This document shows, one piece after another, positions 8,642 through 17,880 of a stretch of 64,000 bases of DNA; the first letter of the stretch is position 1, and each line of letters starts with the position of its first letter. The stretch covers positions 62,001-126,000 of the forward strand of contig CAJXNC010000003.1 of the NCBI GenBank assembly GCA_913056125.1, written 5' to 3'. The translations under genes and the position numbers were made by a program. A model generated the notes under the pieces. That model was not told the DNA's origin. It did not search any database and saw nothing but the letters and a program-made list of their open reading frames with translations. The stretch is from an uncultured Altererythrobacter sp. GTDB lineage: Bacteria; Pseudomonadota; Alphaproteobacteria; Sphingomonadales; Sphingomonadaceae.

Positions 8642-9757
8642 TCAGGAGCCGAAGCGCAAGCTCAGCCCGATCGTGGCTGCAATTCGCTGGTAACTCTGGT
8701 CGCGTTCCTCATATTCGAACGCGCCGCGCAGAGTAACACGGTCGGACAACGGCAAGGCGGTTCCGATGAAAGCACCGCGAACTTGACGAGTAACCCCCGC
8801 CTCGGTGTCTGGGTAGGTGGCTGCGCCGAGATAGAGGTTCCCCTCATTTGCGAGCACGTAATCGAACCTTCCCGATACACCGCTTCGGTGGTTTCCATCA
8901 TTCTCGAACAAGTTGATCCACTGGCCGGTCAGCGAAAGCCGTTCGGCAAGATGGAGCCGCAAGGCAGGACGCAGCACTGTGACATGACCAGACCTGTACT
9001 CGGCATACTTGGCATCCACGATGATGTCTGCCGTAGGAGAGACGGGTAGTTCGCCGCCAACAGAGAGGCTCCATTGCTCGCGAAAATCGGCGTTCGGAGT
9101 GATCGATGTGGCCAAAAAGAAATTGCCCTGACCGATGCGTCGATCCAGCCTGGCCGACAGCCGTGTATCGGAAGAGTTGCGCTCTTCATGATCGACGCTT
9201 GCCGTAACCACGCCGGCTTCGCCGATTGGACCGAACACGCTCGCCCCAGCGCCATACCACGTGTCCGACACACCGCTTTCGAAGTCGATCCCGGATAGGC
9301 TTGAGTAGAGGGCTGCACCGCTGCGTGCAGAGCTATCCGGTCGGGCGTCGCCCCGAGCGATCGCCGTCTCGAGTTGTGCGAGGCCGGGATAGGCAGGCGC
9401 ACGCTCGGCGATGACCGCGGATTGCTGGCGCGCATCCTCGCTGCGTCCGGACCATAGGAGGATATAGCTCCGAACGAGCAGAAGGTCGTTATCCTGTGGA
9501 GCGATGGCAACCGCCCGATCTATCGTCCGCAGCGCGCCGGGGAGATTACCGGCCGCAGCCAGGGCCTGCGCGAAACGTCGAAGAATGTCGGTGTTGCGCG
9601 GGTCAGCCTCAGAGGCTGCGCTTAGGATGCGCACTGCTTCCTCTGCTCGCCCAGCCTCGATCATGGCTGCGCTCTCGGCAATACTGTCTGTCTGTGCAGA
9701 AGCTGCTCCAGGCACGAGAAGCGCGAAGGCGATAGCTGCCCGCTCAGGAAGACGCAT
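8642..9757 (-). CDS. YaiO-family outer membrane protein, TPR domain plus beta-barrel
   Basis: 371 aa from the ATG at 9757, which gives a clean signal peptide (FALLVPGAASAQ); upstream in-frame starts would read through the regulator gene. Residues about 25-140 hold tetratricopeptide-like helices (EAVRILSAASEADPRNTDIL, ALRTIDRAVAIAPQDNDLLL). The rest is alternating beta-strand sequence ending in F-G-S, with terminal strands typical of an outer membrane barrel. The TPR-plus-barrel plan matches PgaA/BcsC-type polysaccharide exporters in miniature and the uncharacterised E. coli YaiO, which is also encoded near a GT2 gene (yaiP). The start overlaps the preceding response-regulator gene by 14 bp. 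Confidence 0.82.
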   Translation of the reverse strand: MRLPERAAIAFALLVPGAASAQTDSIAESAAMIEAGRAEEAVRILSAASEADPRNTDILRRFAQALAAAGNLPGALRTIDRAVAIAPQDNDLLLVRSYILLWSGRSEDARQQSAVIAERAPAYPGLAQLETAIARGDARPDSSARSGAALYSSLSGIDFESGVSDTWYGAGASVFGPIGEAGVVTASVDHEERNSSDTRLSARLDRRIGQGNFFLATSITPNADFREQWSLSVGGELPVSPTADIIVDAKYAEYRSGHVTVLRPALRLHLAERLSLTGQWINLFENDGNHRSGVSGRFDYVLANEGNLYLGAATYPDTEAGVTRQVRGAFIGTALPLSDRVTLRGAFEYEERDQSYQRIAATIGLSLRFGS

Positions 9758-10133
9758 TGTCGCTCCGCCGGAACCGCAAAAGAGCCTCCACCCGCGCTGC
9801 GAGTTCCTGAGGCCTGAAAGGCTTAGTAACATACTCGTTGGCACCCAATTTGAGCGCTCCGACAACATCGTCTTCACTCTTTCGGGAAGTAAGCATCATG
9901 ACGGGAATTTGGGCTGTCCTGTCACCTTCGCGCAGAAGGCGCAACGTCTCGATACCCCCCTGAATCGGCATCATGGCATCGAGAATGACGAGGTCGGGCA
10001 GGTGCTCTTGGGCCAGTTGCAGCGCAGCCTCGCCATCACCAGCCAATAACATCTGGTGTCCGTTGCGTTCCAGGTGGTGGCGCACGAGTTCCGCCAGAAT
10101 GTCGTCGTCGTCGGCCAATAGGATCACTGCCAT
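9744..10133 (-). CDS. Single-domain response regulator (CheY-like)
   Basis: 129 aa, receiver domain only. Acidic pocket DDDD near the N-terminus, phosphoacceptor Asp in LVILDAMMP, the conserved Thr in MLTSRK and Lys in VTKPF are all present, so phosphorylation should occur. There is no output domain, so it acts by protein contact. It is the first gene of the operon with YaiO, HEAT and GT2 genes, which suggests that polysaccharide production is controlled post-translationally by phosphorylation. The convergent hybrid kinase with its Hpt domain is a candidate donor (inference). Confidence 0.93.
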   Translation of the reverse strand: MAVILLADDDDILAELVRHHLERNGHQMLLAGDGEAALQLAQEHLPDLVILDAMMPIQGGIETLRLLREGDRTAQIPVMMLTSRKSEDDVVGALKLGANEYVTKPFRPQELAARVEALLRFRRSDNASS

Positions 10134-10443
10134 TTGACACCAATCCTCAGCTTCCCTGGAATTGTAAACTCAGTTGTTCTGTTCATCGACCAATGGTTCT
10201 GTGAATTGGCTGAAACGCCTCTGAAGCTGCAAACAGGCGTAGACGTTCGATTTGCATATTCCCATCGCGAAGAAGGAGTTGCTCTCGTCACTCGCATGAG
10301 GCCCGATTGCAGATTGTATGCACAATAGAAAAAGGCGCCTTTCCAGCCAAAGTCAATTCGACCGTTCCTGGTTATGGCCAACCGAGGATTTCCGATTGGG
10401 AGATGTCCTTCAGTTATCTTGGAAATGTGCAGTGTCGCTCGGC
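10134..10443. other. Intergenic region, presumed promoter of the polysaccharide operon
   Basis: 310 bp between two minus-strand genes, AT-richer than its surroundings. Short reading frames on both strands show no ribosome-binding site or recognisable protein. It should contain the promoter of the response-regulator operon and the 3' untranslated region of the GGDEF/EAL gene. No clear terminator or operator was found. Confidence 0.4.
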
Positions 10444-12684
10444 CTAGGCCGCGCGAGATTGGTTGTCGCCAAGTTTTTGGTTATTGAGAAGCGCCAGCTC
10501 CAACCTGCCAATGTCTTCGGCAGCTCCGAACAGGTATCCCTGCCCGAGCCTGCAGCCCATTTGATCTAACATCTTGCGCTGAGCCTCGGTCTCGATTCCC
10601 TCCGCGACCACATCGATATCCATGCTCTTCGCCATGCCGATAAGGGCCTGGACGATGGTACGAGAGTGACGCTCGTGACCCAATGCTCGCACAAAGCTGC
10701 AATCGATCTTCACCTTGTCGATTGGGAAATGCCGCAAATGGCTCAGAGAGGAGTAGCCAGTCCCGAAATCATCCAGTGCAATGCGCACTCCGCGCTCTCG
10801 AAGATCCCACAGGACGCGCTGGACCGGCTTGGAATTATCTACGAGCAATACGGTTTCAGTCACTTCAAGGGTCAGACGAGACAAATCCACGCCTGCATCC
10901 GCCATTGTGTTGGAGAAGCGATCAGCAAACCCATCCATAAGCAGGTCGGCTTCGCTTGCATTGATGCTCAGAAAGCTGAGCCCATTAACGCAGCTTTCAA
11001 GGCGCTTGGTCTCCCCGGCAACGATCTCCAGCATTCGTCGACAGACCTCGCGCGACAGTTTGGTATCGAGCAGGGCGGGAAGCACCTCGCTGGCGGTGAG
11101 CCGCCGGTCACCGCGCGTAGTCAACCTCATGAGGGCTTCGAAGCCGATGGCTTCACCCGACTTGAGGTCAACGACTGGCTGATACCCGGCAAAAAGACGA
11201 TGCTCGTCGAGCGCGCTACGCACTTCAGCAATCGCTCGCTGCCGGACAATGTTCTTCCGCTCCATGGTCTTGGTGTAACAATGCACCGTTCCTGGATTGC
11301 GTTTCTTGCCATGGAAAAGCGCGGTGTCCGCTCGGCGGACAAGTTCCTTGGCGTTCATGCCGTCCGTGCTGCTTGCCAGACCTGCTGTTGCCCCGATTTC
11401 GATCGTGCGATCGGCAATGTCGGTTCTTTGGCAAATCGACTCCAGGATCAAAGCACCGATCTGCTGGGCTTCTTCGCCAGTGATGCCCTCTGGAAGCACC
11501 AATGCGAATTCATCTCCGCCCCATCGCGCTGATATGCAGCCTTCCTGGGCAGCACTTGCGATGCGCCTGCCCGTTTCCTCGAGAACAATATCGCCAACGA
11601 CATGTCCTGATGTGTCATTCACATCCTTGAAGCCATCCAGATCGATCAGGAGCAGGTAAACCTCGTCTCCGCTAGCCTTGGCTTGGGCCAGCCTGTTACG
11701 CAGAAATCTGTCGAATGCGTGACGGTTATAGAGCTCGGTCAGGCTGTCATGGTCTGCTGCGTGCCGCAGAGCTATTTCCGATTGGTAGCTCTCGGTGATG
11801 TCCTTGAAAATCCCGGTGAGACGGGCGGGAAATGTATCGCTTTTCGGGATCAGCTCACCTCTTGAGCGCACGCGCTTTACGATGCCGTCTTGCGAAACGA
11901 GATTTGCGTTGATCTCGAATGGCTCTCCCGTTTCGATTGCCTTGGAGACGGCGTCACGCACGTATTCTTGGTCGCCTTCTTCGTAGAAGGATATGGCGTG
12001 TTCGACGGTGATTGGTTGAGAGGTGGGAAGACCATGGATCGCGTAGACGCCATCGGACCAAGTCAGAGTCTGCGTTTCGATATCAAGCTGCCAGGCACCG
12101 AACTTTGCGGCCTTTTCTGCCTCACGAAACATCCGGTTCGCATCGGCAAGGAGGTCATTCGTCTCCTTGAAGGCAACACTCGTTCGCTTGGTTTCCATAT
12201 GCAGACGATGAAGCCGGAGCAGATCCTCAATGCCCTTGGCATAGCTTGCCAGCGTACCGACTTGCCGCTCGGTGAAGAAATCGGGTTCGGGATCGATCAG
12301 GCAAAACGTGCCAATGTAGTATCCATTGGGGTCGTTGATCGGAACGCCCAAATAGGACCGAATGAAGGGCGGCTGCGTGACTGCCGGGATCTTGCGGAAC
12401 CGCTCGTCTCTGATTGCATCTGCAACATAAAAGGTGGTTTCGTTCGCTATCGTGTGCCGACAAAAGGCGAATTCTGGAAACTCGATTCCTTCATCCGCAC
12501 CACTTACGGCTAGAATGTATTGGCTGGTCTCATCCAGTGCGGTGATAAATGCCATCGCGCAACCGAACTCAGTCACGCAATGGGTTGTCATTCTCTTGAG
12601 AGAGTTGGCCACGCCATCTTCTCCTTGCGCAAGTGATTGCGCAAGTTGCTTGGCGGACAGTTCGTCTTGCAAGGCGACCTGCAT
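10444..12684 (-). CDS. GAF-PAS-GGDEF-EAL c-di-GMP signalling protein
   Basis: 746 aa, cytoplasmic (no membrane helix). A GAF domain (about 25-165, FCRHTIANETTFYV and RSYLGVPI), a PAS domain (about 190-310), a diguanylate cyclase domain with intact RWGGDEF, and an EAL phosphodiesterase domain with FEALMR, EVTETVLL, DDFGTGYSSL, DKVKID and AEGIETE. Both catalytic motifs look complete, so it could make or degrade c-di-GMP depending on sensing; no RxxD inhibitory site is visible ahead of GGDEF. It neighbours an exopolysaccharide-type operon, and c-di-GMP commonly controls such systems, though its synthase lacks PilZ. The start ATG at 12684 follows a GGAAGAAAG ribosome-binding site. Confidence 0.94.
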   Translation of the reverse strand: MQVALQDELSAKQLAQSLAQGEDGVANSLKRMTTHCVTEFGCAMAFITALDETSQYILAVSGADEGIEFPEFAFCRHTIANETTFYVADAIRDERFRKIPAVTQPPFIRSYLGVPINDPNGYYIGTFCLIDPEPDFFTERQVGTLASYAKGIEDLLRLHRLHMETKRTSVAFKETNDLLADANRMFREAEKAAKFGAWQLDIETQTLTWSDGVYAIHGLPTSQPITVEHAISFYEEGDQEYVRDAVSKAIETGEPFEINANLVSQDGIVKRVRSRGELIPKSDTFPARLTGIFKDITESYQSEIALRHAADHDSLTELYNRHAFDRFLRNRLAQAKASGDEVYLLLIDLDGFKDVNDTSGHVVGDIVLEETGRRIASAAQEGCISARWGGDEFALVLPEGITGEEAQQIGALILESICQRTDIADRTIEIGATAGLASSTDGMNAKELVRRADTALFHGKKRNPGTVHCYTKTMERKNIVRQRAIAEVRSALDEHRLFAGYQPVVDLKSGEAIGFEALMRLTTRGDRRLTASEVLPALLDTKLSREVCRRMLEIVAGETKRLESCVNGLSFLSINASEADLLMDGFADRFSNTMADAGVDLSRLTLEVTETVLLVDNSKPVQRVLWDLRERGVRIALDDFGTGYSSLSHLRHFPIDKVKIDCSFVRALGHERHSRTIVQALIGMAKSMDIDVVAEGIETEAQRKMLDQMGCRLGQGYLFGAAEDIGRLELALLNNQKLGDNQSRAA

Positions 12685-12991
12685 CTTTCTTCCAGTTCAC
12701 GCGTATAATCAATCGGATGCTGCTCTAGGGATACAGGGTTAATAATCTGCATACTGCTCTAGTGTGCAGGCTTGGAGCAGACCAGGAGAGCTGCCGAAAT
12801 CAGTAGCCGATGAAGCCTCCCCGGATACGGATTTGCATGCGTGCGCCTCATTCGGAGTTAGATTGATTGAAGGCTGATAAGATGGGAAATCGCCGACCAG
12901 GGTGCTGTCAGACAAAGTGCACCTGATCTAATTGTGAGCGGGCTGGGACTGGGGATGGTCATTTCTTGGGCACTGTTAGAGCCAATCGACC
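12685..12991. other. Intergenic region upstream of the GGDEF/EAL gene
   Basis: About 300 bp with no supported gene. The nonamer CTGCTCTAG occurs twice (12720-12728 and 12754-12762), 34 bp apart, near the likely promoter of the minus-strand signalling gene. The right part runs into an insertion-sequence remnant. Confidence 0.4.
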
Positions 12992-13075
12992 GAGTGGCAA
13001 AACCTCGTGGCCCGAACTGCGGACGAGGGAAGGGCGAATTCAATCAAGTGAAGACGAGTTGCCGTTAGACTGACA
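12992..13075 (+). mobile_element. 3' end remnant of an IS6-type transposase (left copy)
   Basis: The codons from 12992 read EWQNLVA and run on to a stop at 13049-13051. EWQNL(V/M)A is close to the C-terminus I recall for IS6-type transposases in sphingomonads. The stretch up to GTTAGACTGACA at 13064-13075 matches, with one gap, the stretch at 18075-18157. Upstream of 12992 the frame is broken by a stop (12977), so only the tail of the element survives. It marks the left edge of the glycosyltransferase island. Confidence 0.55.
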
Positions 13076-13092
13076 TCACCAATTTGTGCCAA

Positions 13093-14598
13093 ATGAGCAT
13101 CATGCTTAGGTGCAAGGAAGATGGATTGGCGGTCATTGCCGCTCTGACTGCCGTGATCGCGAGTGTGATCTTCTATTCGAGTTTCGCCCTAAATCACGAC
13201 GCTAGTTGGTTCCTCGTTTCTACGCGGAAGTTCTTGGACGGCGCGGTGCTCTATCGCGACATAGTCGAAACCAATCCTCCATTGGCATTCTATCTCACAG
13301 TTCCGGCGCTCACCTTGGCCGATCTGTTCAACATTACCACAAAGTCGGCTTTCGTTCTGTACGTCTCTCTACTTGGAGGCTTCTCCGTCGTCTGGGTGCA
13401 TCGATTGGTCAAGCAAGCCGAACTGACATCTGTGGCGGTGATGATTGCCACAGGATCTGCAATTGCGATCAATTTTATCATTGTTGTCCAAGAATTTGGC
13501 CAGAGAGAGCACTTCTTGCTGGTCTTTGCCCTGCCTTATTTCACCTATTTGATCTTTCGCGACAGACTCAAAAAGATATCAGGGCCTGAGCAGATCGCGA
13601 TTGGACTGGTTGCCTTCCTTGGCTTGGCCCTAAAGCCCTATTTTCTTGTCATTCCAGCAACGATGATCTTCGTACGCCTTTACCGGAATCGCGATTATCG
13701 TGAGATAATTAGCCCAGCAAACATTGCACTCGGACTGGCACATGCCTTGTATGTTGGGGCGATCTTTGCCTTGCACCCTCGATATTTTGATGAGGTGGTA
13801 CCTCGGGCGATGCTGGTCTACGCATCATACGGACGTAGTGCCTTGGGCGTTTTCGCACATCCGGAGTTTCTTGCTTTGCCGGCCCTCGCCCTACTGGCAC
13901 TGTCCGCCCGCAAGAACCTCGACGCAGCATCTTCCACGATGCTTGGCGGCTTGGCCGGTGGGCTGCTCTGCTATTTTGTGCAGTTCAAGGGATGGAACTA
14001 CCAGATCCTTCCGGCTTCAGCGTTCATATTCCTCTCGGCTACATGGATAACCTATTCCAACGCAGAAAGCGTGAGGAGGAATGTTGCCCTTGGCATTATG
14101 TGTATGATCTCCGTCTGCCTAAGCTTGGGAGCACAAGTCTGGCAAGGTCCGGCAGAAGCACGTACGACCGAGCAATTTGAGCGCTACATCACTGGACCTG
14201 AAGAAAAGGTCTTGGTTCTTTCGAGCAATCTTTGGGCCGCCTTTCCATTTGTGAACGACGTCGAAGCGATATGGGCTAGCCGCTATCCAGCCCAATGGCT
14301 TTTGCCTGGAGCAGTCTCATTCCTTAATGAAGCGGACTGCATCAAAGAGGTCGATATCTGCGCTCAGTACCGTGGTGTCCTGGATTCAGCGCGGTCAGAC
14401 ATCGTCGAAGACCTGATCAATTATAAACCACAATTGGTCTATATAGATGATAGGCAGGACAAATCTCACTTCAGGGGAACAAGATTCGATTATCTACAAT
14501 TCCTGTCTGCGTCTCCAGCATTCCAGATGGAGTGGATTCATTATAATCGGATTGGAAGAGTTTCGGAGCTTGGTTATGAAGTATATGAAAGGCGCTAG
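13093..14598 (+). CDS. Multi-span membrane protein, GT-C glycosyltransferase-like
   Basis: About 501 aa. In-frame starts are TTG 13084, ATG 13093 and ATG 13102; none has a convincing ribosome-binding site, and 13093 is a compromise. After the first helix the periplasmic loop reads NHDASWFLVSTRKFLDG and YRDIVETNPPLAFY, the Asp/Pro-Pro pattern of GT-C enzymes that take sugars from polyprenyl phosphate. About ten further helices follow, then a soluble C-terminal domain (about 360-500). The acceptor is unknown and the family assignment rests on topology and that loop. It converges with the next gene (4-bp overlap). Base composition looks AT-richer than in flanking genes. Confidence 0.7.
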   Translation: MSIMLRCKEDGLAVIAALTAVIASVIFYSSFALNHDASWFLVSTRKFLDGAVLYRDIVETNPPLAFYLTVPALTLADLFNITTKSAFVLYVSLLGGFSVVWVHRLVKQAELTSVAVMIATGSAIAINFIIVVQEFGQREHFLLVFALPYFTYLIFRDRLKKISGPEQIAIGLVAFLGLALKPYFLVIPATMIFVRLYRNRDYREIISPANIALGLAHALYVGAIFALHPRYFDEVVPRAMLVYASYGRSALGVFAHPEFLALPALALLALSARKNLDAASSTMLGGLAGGLLCYFVQFKGWNYQILPASAFIFLSATWITYSNAESVRRNVALGIMCMISVCLSLGAQVWQGPAEARTTEQFERYITGPEEKVLVLSSNLWAAFPFVNDVEAIWASRYPAQWLLPGAVSFLNEADCIKEVDICAQYRGVLDSARSDIVEDLINYKPQLVYIDDRQDKSHFRGTRFDYLQFLSASPAFQMEWIHYNRIGRVSELGYEVYERR

Positions 14599-16484
14599 CT
14601 CACCGCAGGATTGATCTCTAAGAACTTCAATCCTCCTGCTGAGTACTCTGATGTTGAGATGCGGCCTGAATATTCCTCGCGAAATCTTTCGTTGGCATAG
14701 GTCTCCCATATTAGCACCCTGAAGCCCTTGCTCAGCGCGTCCTCGATCAAGTTCGCGTCAAAATGTCCGTCTTCAGAGCTCGGCAATGCAGCGTAATGGC
14801 CAGGTTTAAAGATCCACTGGGTGATGTTGCGTGCTGGTGCGTATACCAAAGTCCGATCCGGCAGGTTCGCGTTAGCCTCGGATAGCATGACGCTCTGCTC
14901 TCGACGTTCCTGAGCTATGACGAAATCGAAAGTTGCGAAAACGAAAGCGGCGAAGAAGCAGGCCCCACCAACTCCCAATGCAAGACTATGGACTACGGAT
15001 GATCGCTTCCAAAGGATTCCGCTTAAGACAGCACAAATCACAGCGGTGACCAACATATAGGTTGCTAGAATTTGCTGGACTCCGGCGAACCCGGTCGGAT
15101 GGAAGTACACCCAGAATGCAAATAGTACGGATGCGATCGCGCCCCCTGAAAGTATTACTAGCCGTGGATTTTGCGGCCTGCTCCATAAGAACGATATGGC
15201 TGCCCCGACCAGCGCTGTTGTGAGGGGAACAATGGGCAGGAAGTAACGCATGTTGCTTGTCATTCCGCCATGCCAAGCGAGGACACAGAACGGCAAAGTC
15301 CAGATAAAAACGGCGATCAGAGCAATTCCTGCCGATCGTCTTACCCGTCCTGTCACGACAAAGGGAACCAGTGCCAGCAGTCCAATCCACGGCATACTCT
15401 GGCCTGCCGCCTTCTTGACGAGTCCGTAATATGTGAATTCGTCAGCGGGGCCCCTCGCGACGCCAATTCGGGTGTCGTGTACGTTGCGCATGTCGCCGAA
15501 CAGACTCCAGGCACCGTCAATGTAGGCAAGGAGAAGGTTACGAACGACAGGCACCGTCGCCAACACGCTCAGGCCCAATGCCAAGATCAGCGTCCAGCCA
15601 AGCTTGCCAGGAGTCCAGGCAATGCGCCGGGCTCCAAGGACGACCAACCCACCTGCCACCAGAATGAAGATTGTAGGCAGATGACCAGACAGGCTTGTTC
15701 CACCGCCGTGATCCTGCCCATATGATAGAGGGTTGTAGGTGCCGAATCTAAGCTTGTTCAAGATTGAGACGATCGCGACAGACGGTGCGACTCCTATTCC
15801 TACGAGCAGCATCGAGCGAATGGGGGAATCGGAATACAAAAGGAAAACCAAGCCTATGATCGGAAGGATCAGAACGGCATCGGTTCGAAACAGTATGCCT
15901 GCCCCTGCAACCAGTCCAAGCACTATGGCGAGCCAGATGCTATCAGTCCGGGAATCGGCCAGCTCAAACAGACAAAGGAATGTTGCCGTCGCGAAGAATA
16001 CGGCGGTACCATGCGGCCAGATGCCGTAGGTGTACTCGAGAAAAAATGTCGACAGCAGGAGGATCGACAGCGCGATGTTAGCAACTCGCGCTCCTCCAAA
16101 ATGCCTCTGGCTCAACAAGTAGCTTGCGAAGATCGTTCCGATACCCGCGATCACATTCTGCATTACCAGAGAAGTCGCCCCGACCGAGTTGATAAGGGGC
16201 GCCGCCAGCACGGCTGGTCCAACAGGATATTGCGGCACCAAGCCGGTTGGCACTGCGACCATCGTCCAGAGCACAAGTTGGGGAGAATTGAGTTCAGTTC
16301 CACCGTTAACAACGGCAAATGATCCCGTTGCCAGCGCCCTGGCTCCGGCGAGTTGAGAAAACTCGTCGATCGTAAAGAGCCCTTCAGAAACCAGCACCAA
16401 GCCAATCAGGACGAGCAGCCCCACAACAGCAGGGACAGCGTAGCCCGCAGACCAGTCAAACCTCCCGAACGGTCTCAATCGCAA
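14595..16484 (-). CDS. Multi-span membrane protein, GT-C/ArnT-like glycosyltransferase
   Basis: 629 aa with roughly twelve predicted helices and a periplasmic C-terminal tail of about 110 residues. The first loop after helix 1 carries EGLFTIDEFSQLAGARA, with the acidic pair expected in GT-C family members, followed by a Pro-rich VPQYPVGPAVLAAP segment. This resembles dolichyl/polyprenyl-phosphate-sugar transferases used in O-antigen, lipid A or protein glycosylation. Together with the polyprenyl-phosphate glycosyltransferase at 16776-17756 it would use a membrane-lipid-linked sugar. Acceptor unknown. Confidence 0.72.
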   Translation of the reverse strand: MRLRPFGRFDWSAGYAVPAVVGLLVLIGLVLVSEGLFTIDEFSQLAGARALATGSFAVVNGGTELNSPQLVLWTMVAVPTGLVPQYPVGPAVLAAPLINSVGATSLVMQNVIAGIGTIFASYLLSQRHFGGARVANIALSILLLSTFFLEYTYGIWPHGTAVFFATATFLCLFELADSRTDSIWLAIVLGLVAGAGILFRTDAVLILPIIGLVFLLYSDSPIRSMLLVGIGVAPSVAIVSILNKLRFGTYNPLSYGQDHGGGTSLSGHLPTIFILVAGGLVVLGARRIAWTPGKLGWTLILALGLSVLATVPVVRNLLLAYIDGAWSLFGDMRNVHDTRIGVARGPADEFTYYGLVKKAAGQSMPWIGLLALVPFVVTGRVRRSAGIALIAVFIWTLPFCVLAWHGGMTSNMRYFLPIVPLTTALVGAAISFLWSRPQNPRLVILSGGAIASVLFAFWVYFHPTGFAGVQQILATYMLVTAVICAVLSGILWKRSSVVHSLALGVGGACFFAAFVFATFDFVIAQERREQSVMLSEANANLPDRTLVYAPARNITQWIFKPGHYAALPSSEDGHFDANLIEDALSKGFRVLIWETYANERFREEYSGRISTSEYSAGGLKFLEINPAVS

Positions 16485-16775
16485 CTACCGGACTGGTGCG
16501 CGAATTTCGGCAATGAAGGTCTTGATTGAGATACATTCAGAACCTCATCTCCGACCCGCTCCCCGTTGTATTGCCTTTGCGCCATATTGCTTGCCTTTGC
16601 GGTGAAAACGTCTCTGCACTCATCTTTCTAAAAACTATTTCAACAGTTCGTTCAGGAGAATGACACCCCCTCCCGCACTTGTCGTTTCATGGGTGACAAG
16701 ACCAAATCCCCCGGCTGCTGGGGGGTGCTTTCGCAAATGAAATGCGCATCGCGGATAGGCCTTAGCCTCCGCATT
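16485..16775. other. Intergenic region between two minus-strand glycosyltransferases
   Basis: 291 bp, no reading frame of note. The promoter of the GT-C gene should lie in its left half, which is AT-rich around 16620-16650. Its right half contains the hairpins listed separately. Confidence 0.4.
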
Positions 16776-16779
16776 TCAT
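16708..16779 (-). terminator. Double hairpin at the 3' end of the polyprenyl-phosphate glycosyltransferase gene
   Basis: A 10-bp inverted repeat (16737-16746 with 16770-16779) overlaps the stop codon of the minus-strand gene and has an inner AGGC/GCCT stem. A second C5/G5 hairpin (16708-16712 with 16721-16725) follows downstream. Position and structure fit a terminator, but the T-tracts are poor. Confidence 0.4.
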
Positions 16780-17756
16780 GAGTTGACTTCATCTTCCGGT
16801 TCTATTCCGGGATTCTGGTCGCGTTCAATCTGCTGCAGCTTTACAATCACCGTCTCCAAAAGCTTGCGGTTCGCGCTAATCAAGTCCGCCATGATGCCAA
16901 GCATTGCAGAAAGCCCACCAAGAACCAAAAGGCCGATACCGAGCACAAGTGACTGAACGTGGCCATCTCCATCTCCTTCAAGAAAGAAATAGAGGAAGCG
17001 CAGAATCGGCAGGACACCGATGACTGCTAGAATTCCGCCAATCAGCAAGAAAACTCTCAATGCATTGAAGGTCGCGTAGGAACGTAGAATCGTGCTGCCG
17101 GTGTAAAAAATAAATTGAGGTATCGATTCAAAGAGGCGCGAAGGCCTGACGGGGCCGTTTGTGCGAATAGGAACCGAGACGACCTTTAGGCGCTTTTTGC
17201 CCGCCTGAATCAGCATTTCGGTCGTGTATGAAAAATCATTCGTGATCTGGATCCGGCCCGCAGCCTCGCGACTAAACGCGCGAAATCCACTCACGGCATC
17301 ATTGATCTCAATCCCTGATAACCGTCGGACCGTCGCGCTGCCAATCCGTTGGAGATGTCGTTTGAAATATCCAAAGTTTTCATTCGTCCCAACGCCCCTG
17401 TCACCTACGACAAGGTCCGCCGACTTCTCTAAGATTGGAGCAACGATAAGAGCGATGTCTTCACCAACATACTGATTGTCAGCATCGGTGTTGACGATGA
17501 TATCAGCGCCAGCGGCAAGCGACGCCTCAACTCCTGTCCTGAATGCGGCCGCTAATCCCCGATTCCGCCGATGTCGAACAATGTGGTGCACGCCCAGATT
17601 TCTCGCCACCTTAGCGGTACCGTCAGTACTGCCATCATCTATGACGAGATATTCAATCACATCGACGCCCGAGATCTCTCTTGGAAGACAACCGATGGTT
17701 TCGGCTAAGTGTTCGGCCTCATTGAATGCCGGAATTTGAATAATAAGCGTCGTCAT
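16776..17756 (-). CDS. Polyprenyl-phosphate glycosyltransferase (DPM1/GtrB-like GT2)
   Basis: 326 aa from the ATG at 17756, which begins the GT2 fold exactly (MTTLIIQIPAFNEAEHL). Signatures: VIDDGSTDGT, HRRNRGLAAAFRTG, the DxD motif NTDADNQY and GDRGVG. After the catalytic domain (to about 230) there are two membrane helices (about 240-265 and 275-300) and a short cytoplasmic tail. This is the layout of enzymes that transfer a sugar from a nucleotide donor to undecaprenyl phosphate, the donor for GT-C transferases; two such candidates lie next to it. The sugar cannot be read from sequence. Confidence 0.88.
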   Translation of the reverse strand: MTTLIIQIPAFNEAEHLAETIGCLPREISGVDVIEYLVIDDGSTDGTAKVARNLGVHHIVRHRRNRGLAAAFRTGVEASLAAGADIIVNTDADNQYVGEDIALIVAPILEKSADLVVGDRGVGTNENFGYFKRHLQRIGSATVRRLSGIEINDAVSGFRAFSREAAGRIQITNDFSYTTEMLIQAGKKRLKVVSVPIRTNGPVRPSRLFESIPQFIFYTGSTILRSYATFNALRVFLLIGGILAVIGVLPILRFLYFFLEGDGDGHVQSLVLGIGLLVLGGLSAMLGIMADLISANRKLLETVIVKLQQIERDQNPGIEPEDEVNS

Positions 17757-17880
17757 CGGATGATTGGAACCCTGCCGCCAACACTGGAGATTGGGGCGCC
17801 TGCTTTTGCAACTGCCCCAATATTCCCCTTCAGTATGAGATTTCTGAGTCCTCGTACAGATTGCCGCAATTGGGTTTTGT
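17757..17880. other. Gap upstream of the polyprenyl-phosphate glycosyltransferase
   Basis: About 124 bp that should carry the promoter and leader of the minus-strand gene. Minus-strand codons run in frame up to 17891, but they show no homology and are left out. The region passes directly into the transposase remnant on the right. Confidence 0.35.

Noticed and set aside
10124-10381. Minus-strand frame of 85 codons upstream of the response regulator
   Set aside because: No ribosome-binding site, unusual composition and overlap with the regulator start; treated as promoter region.
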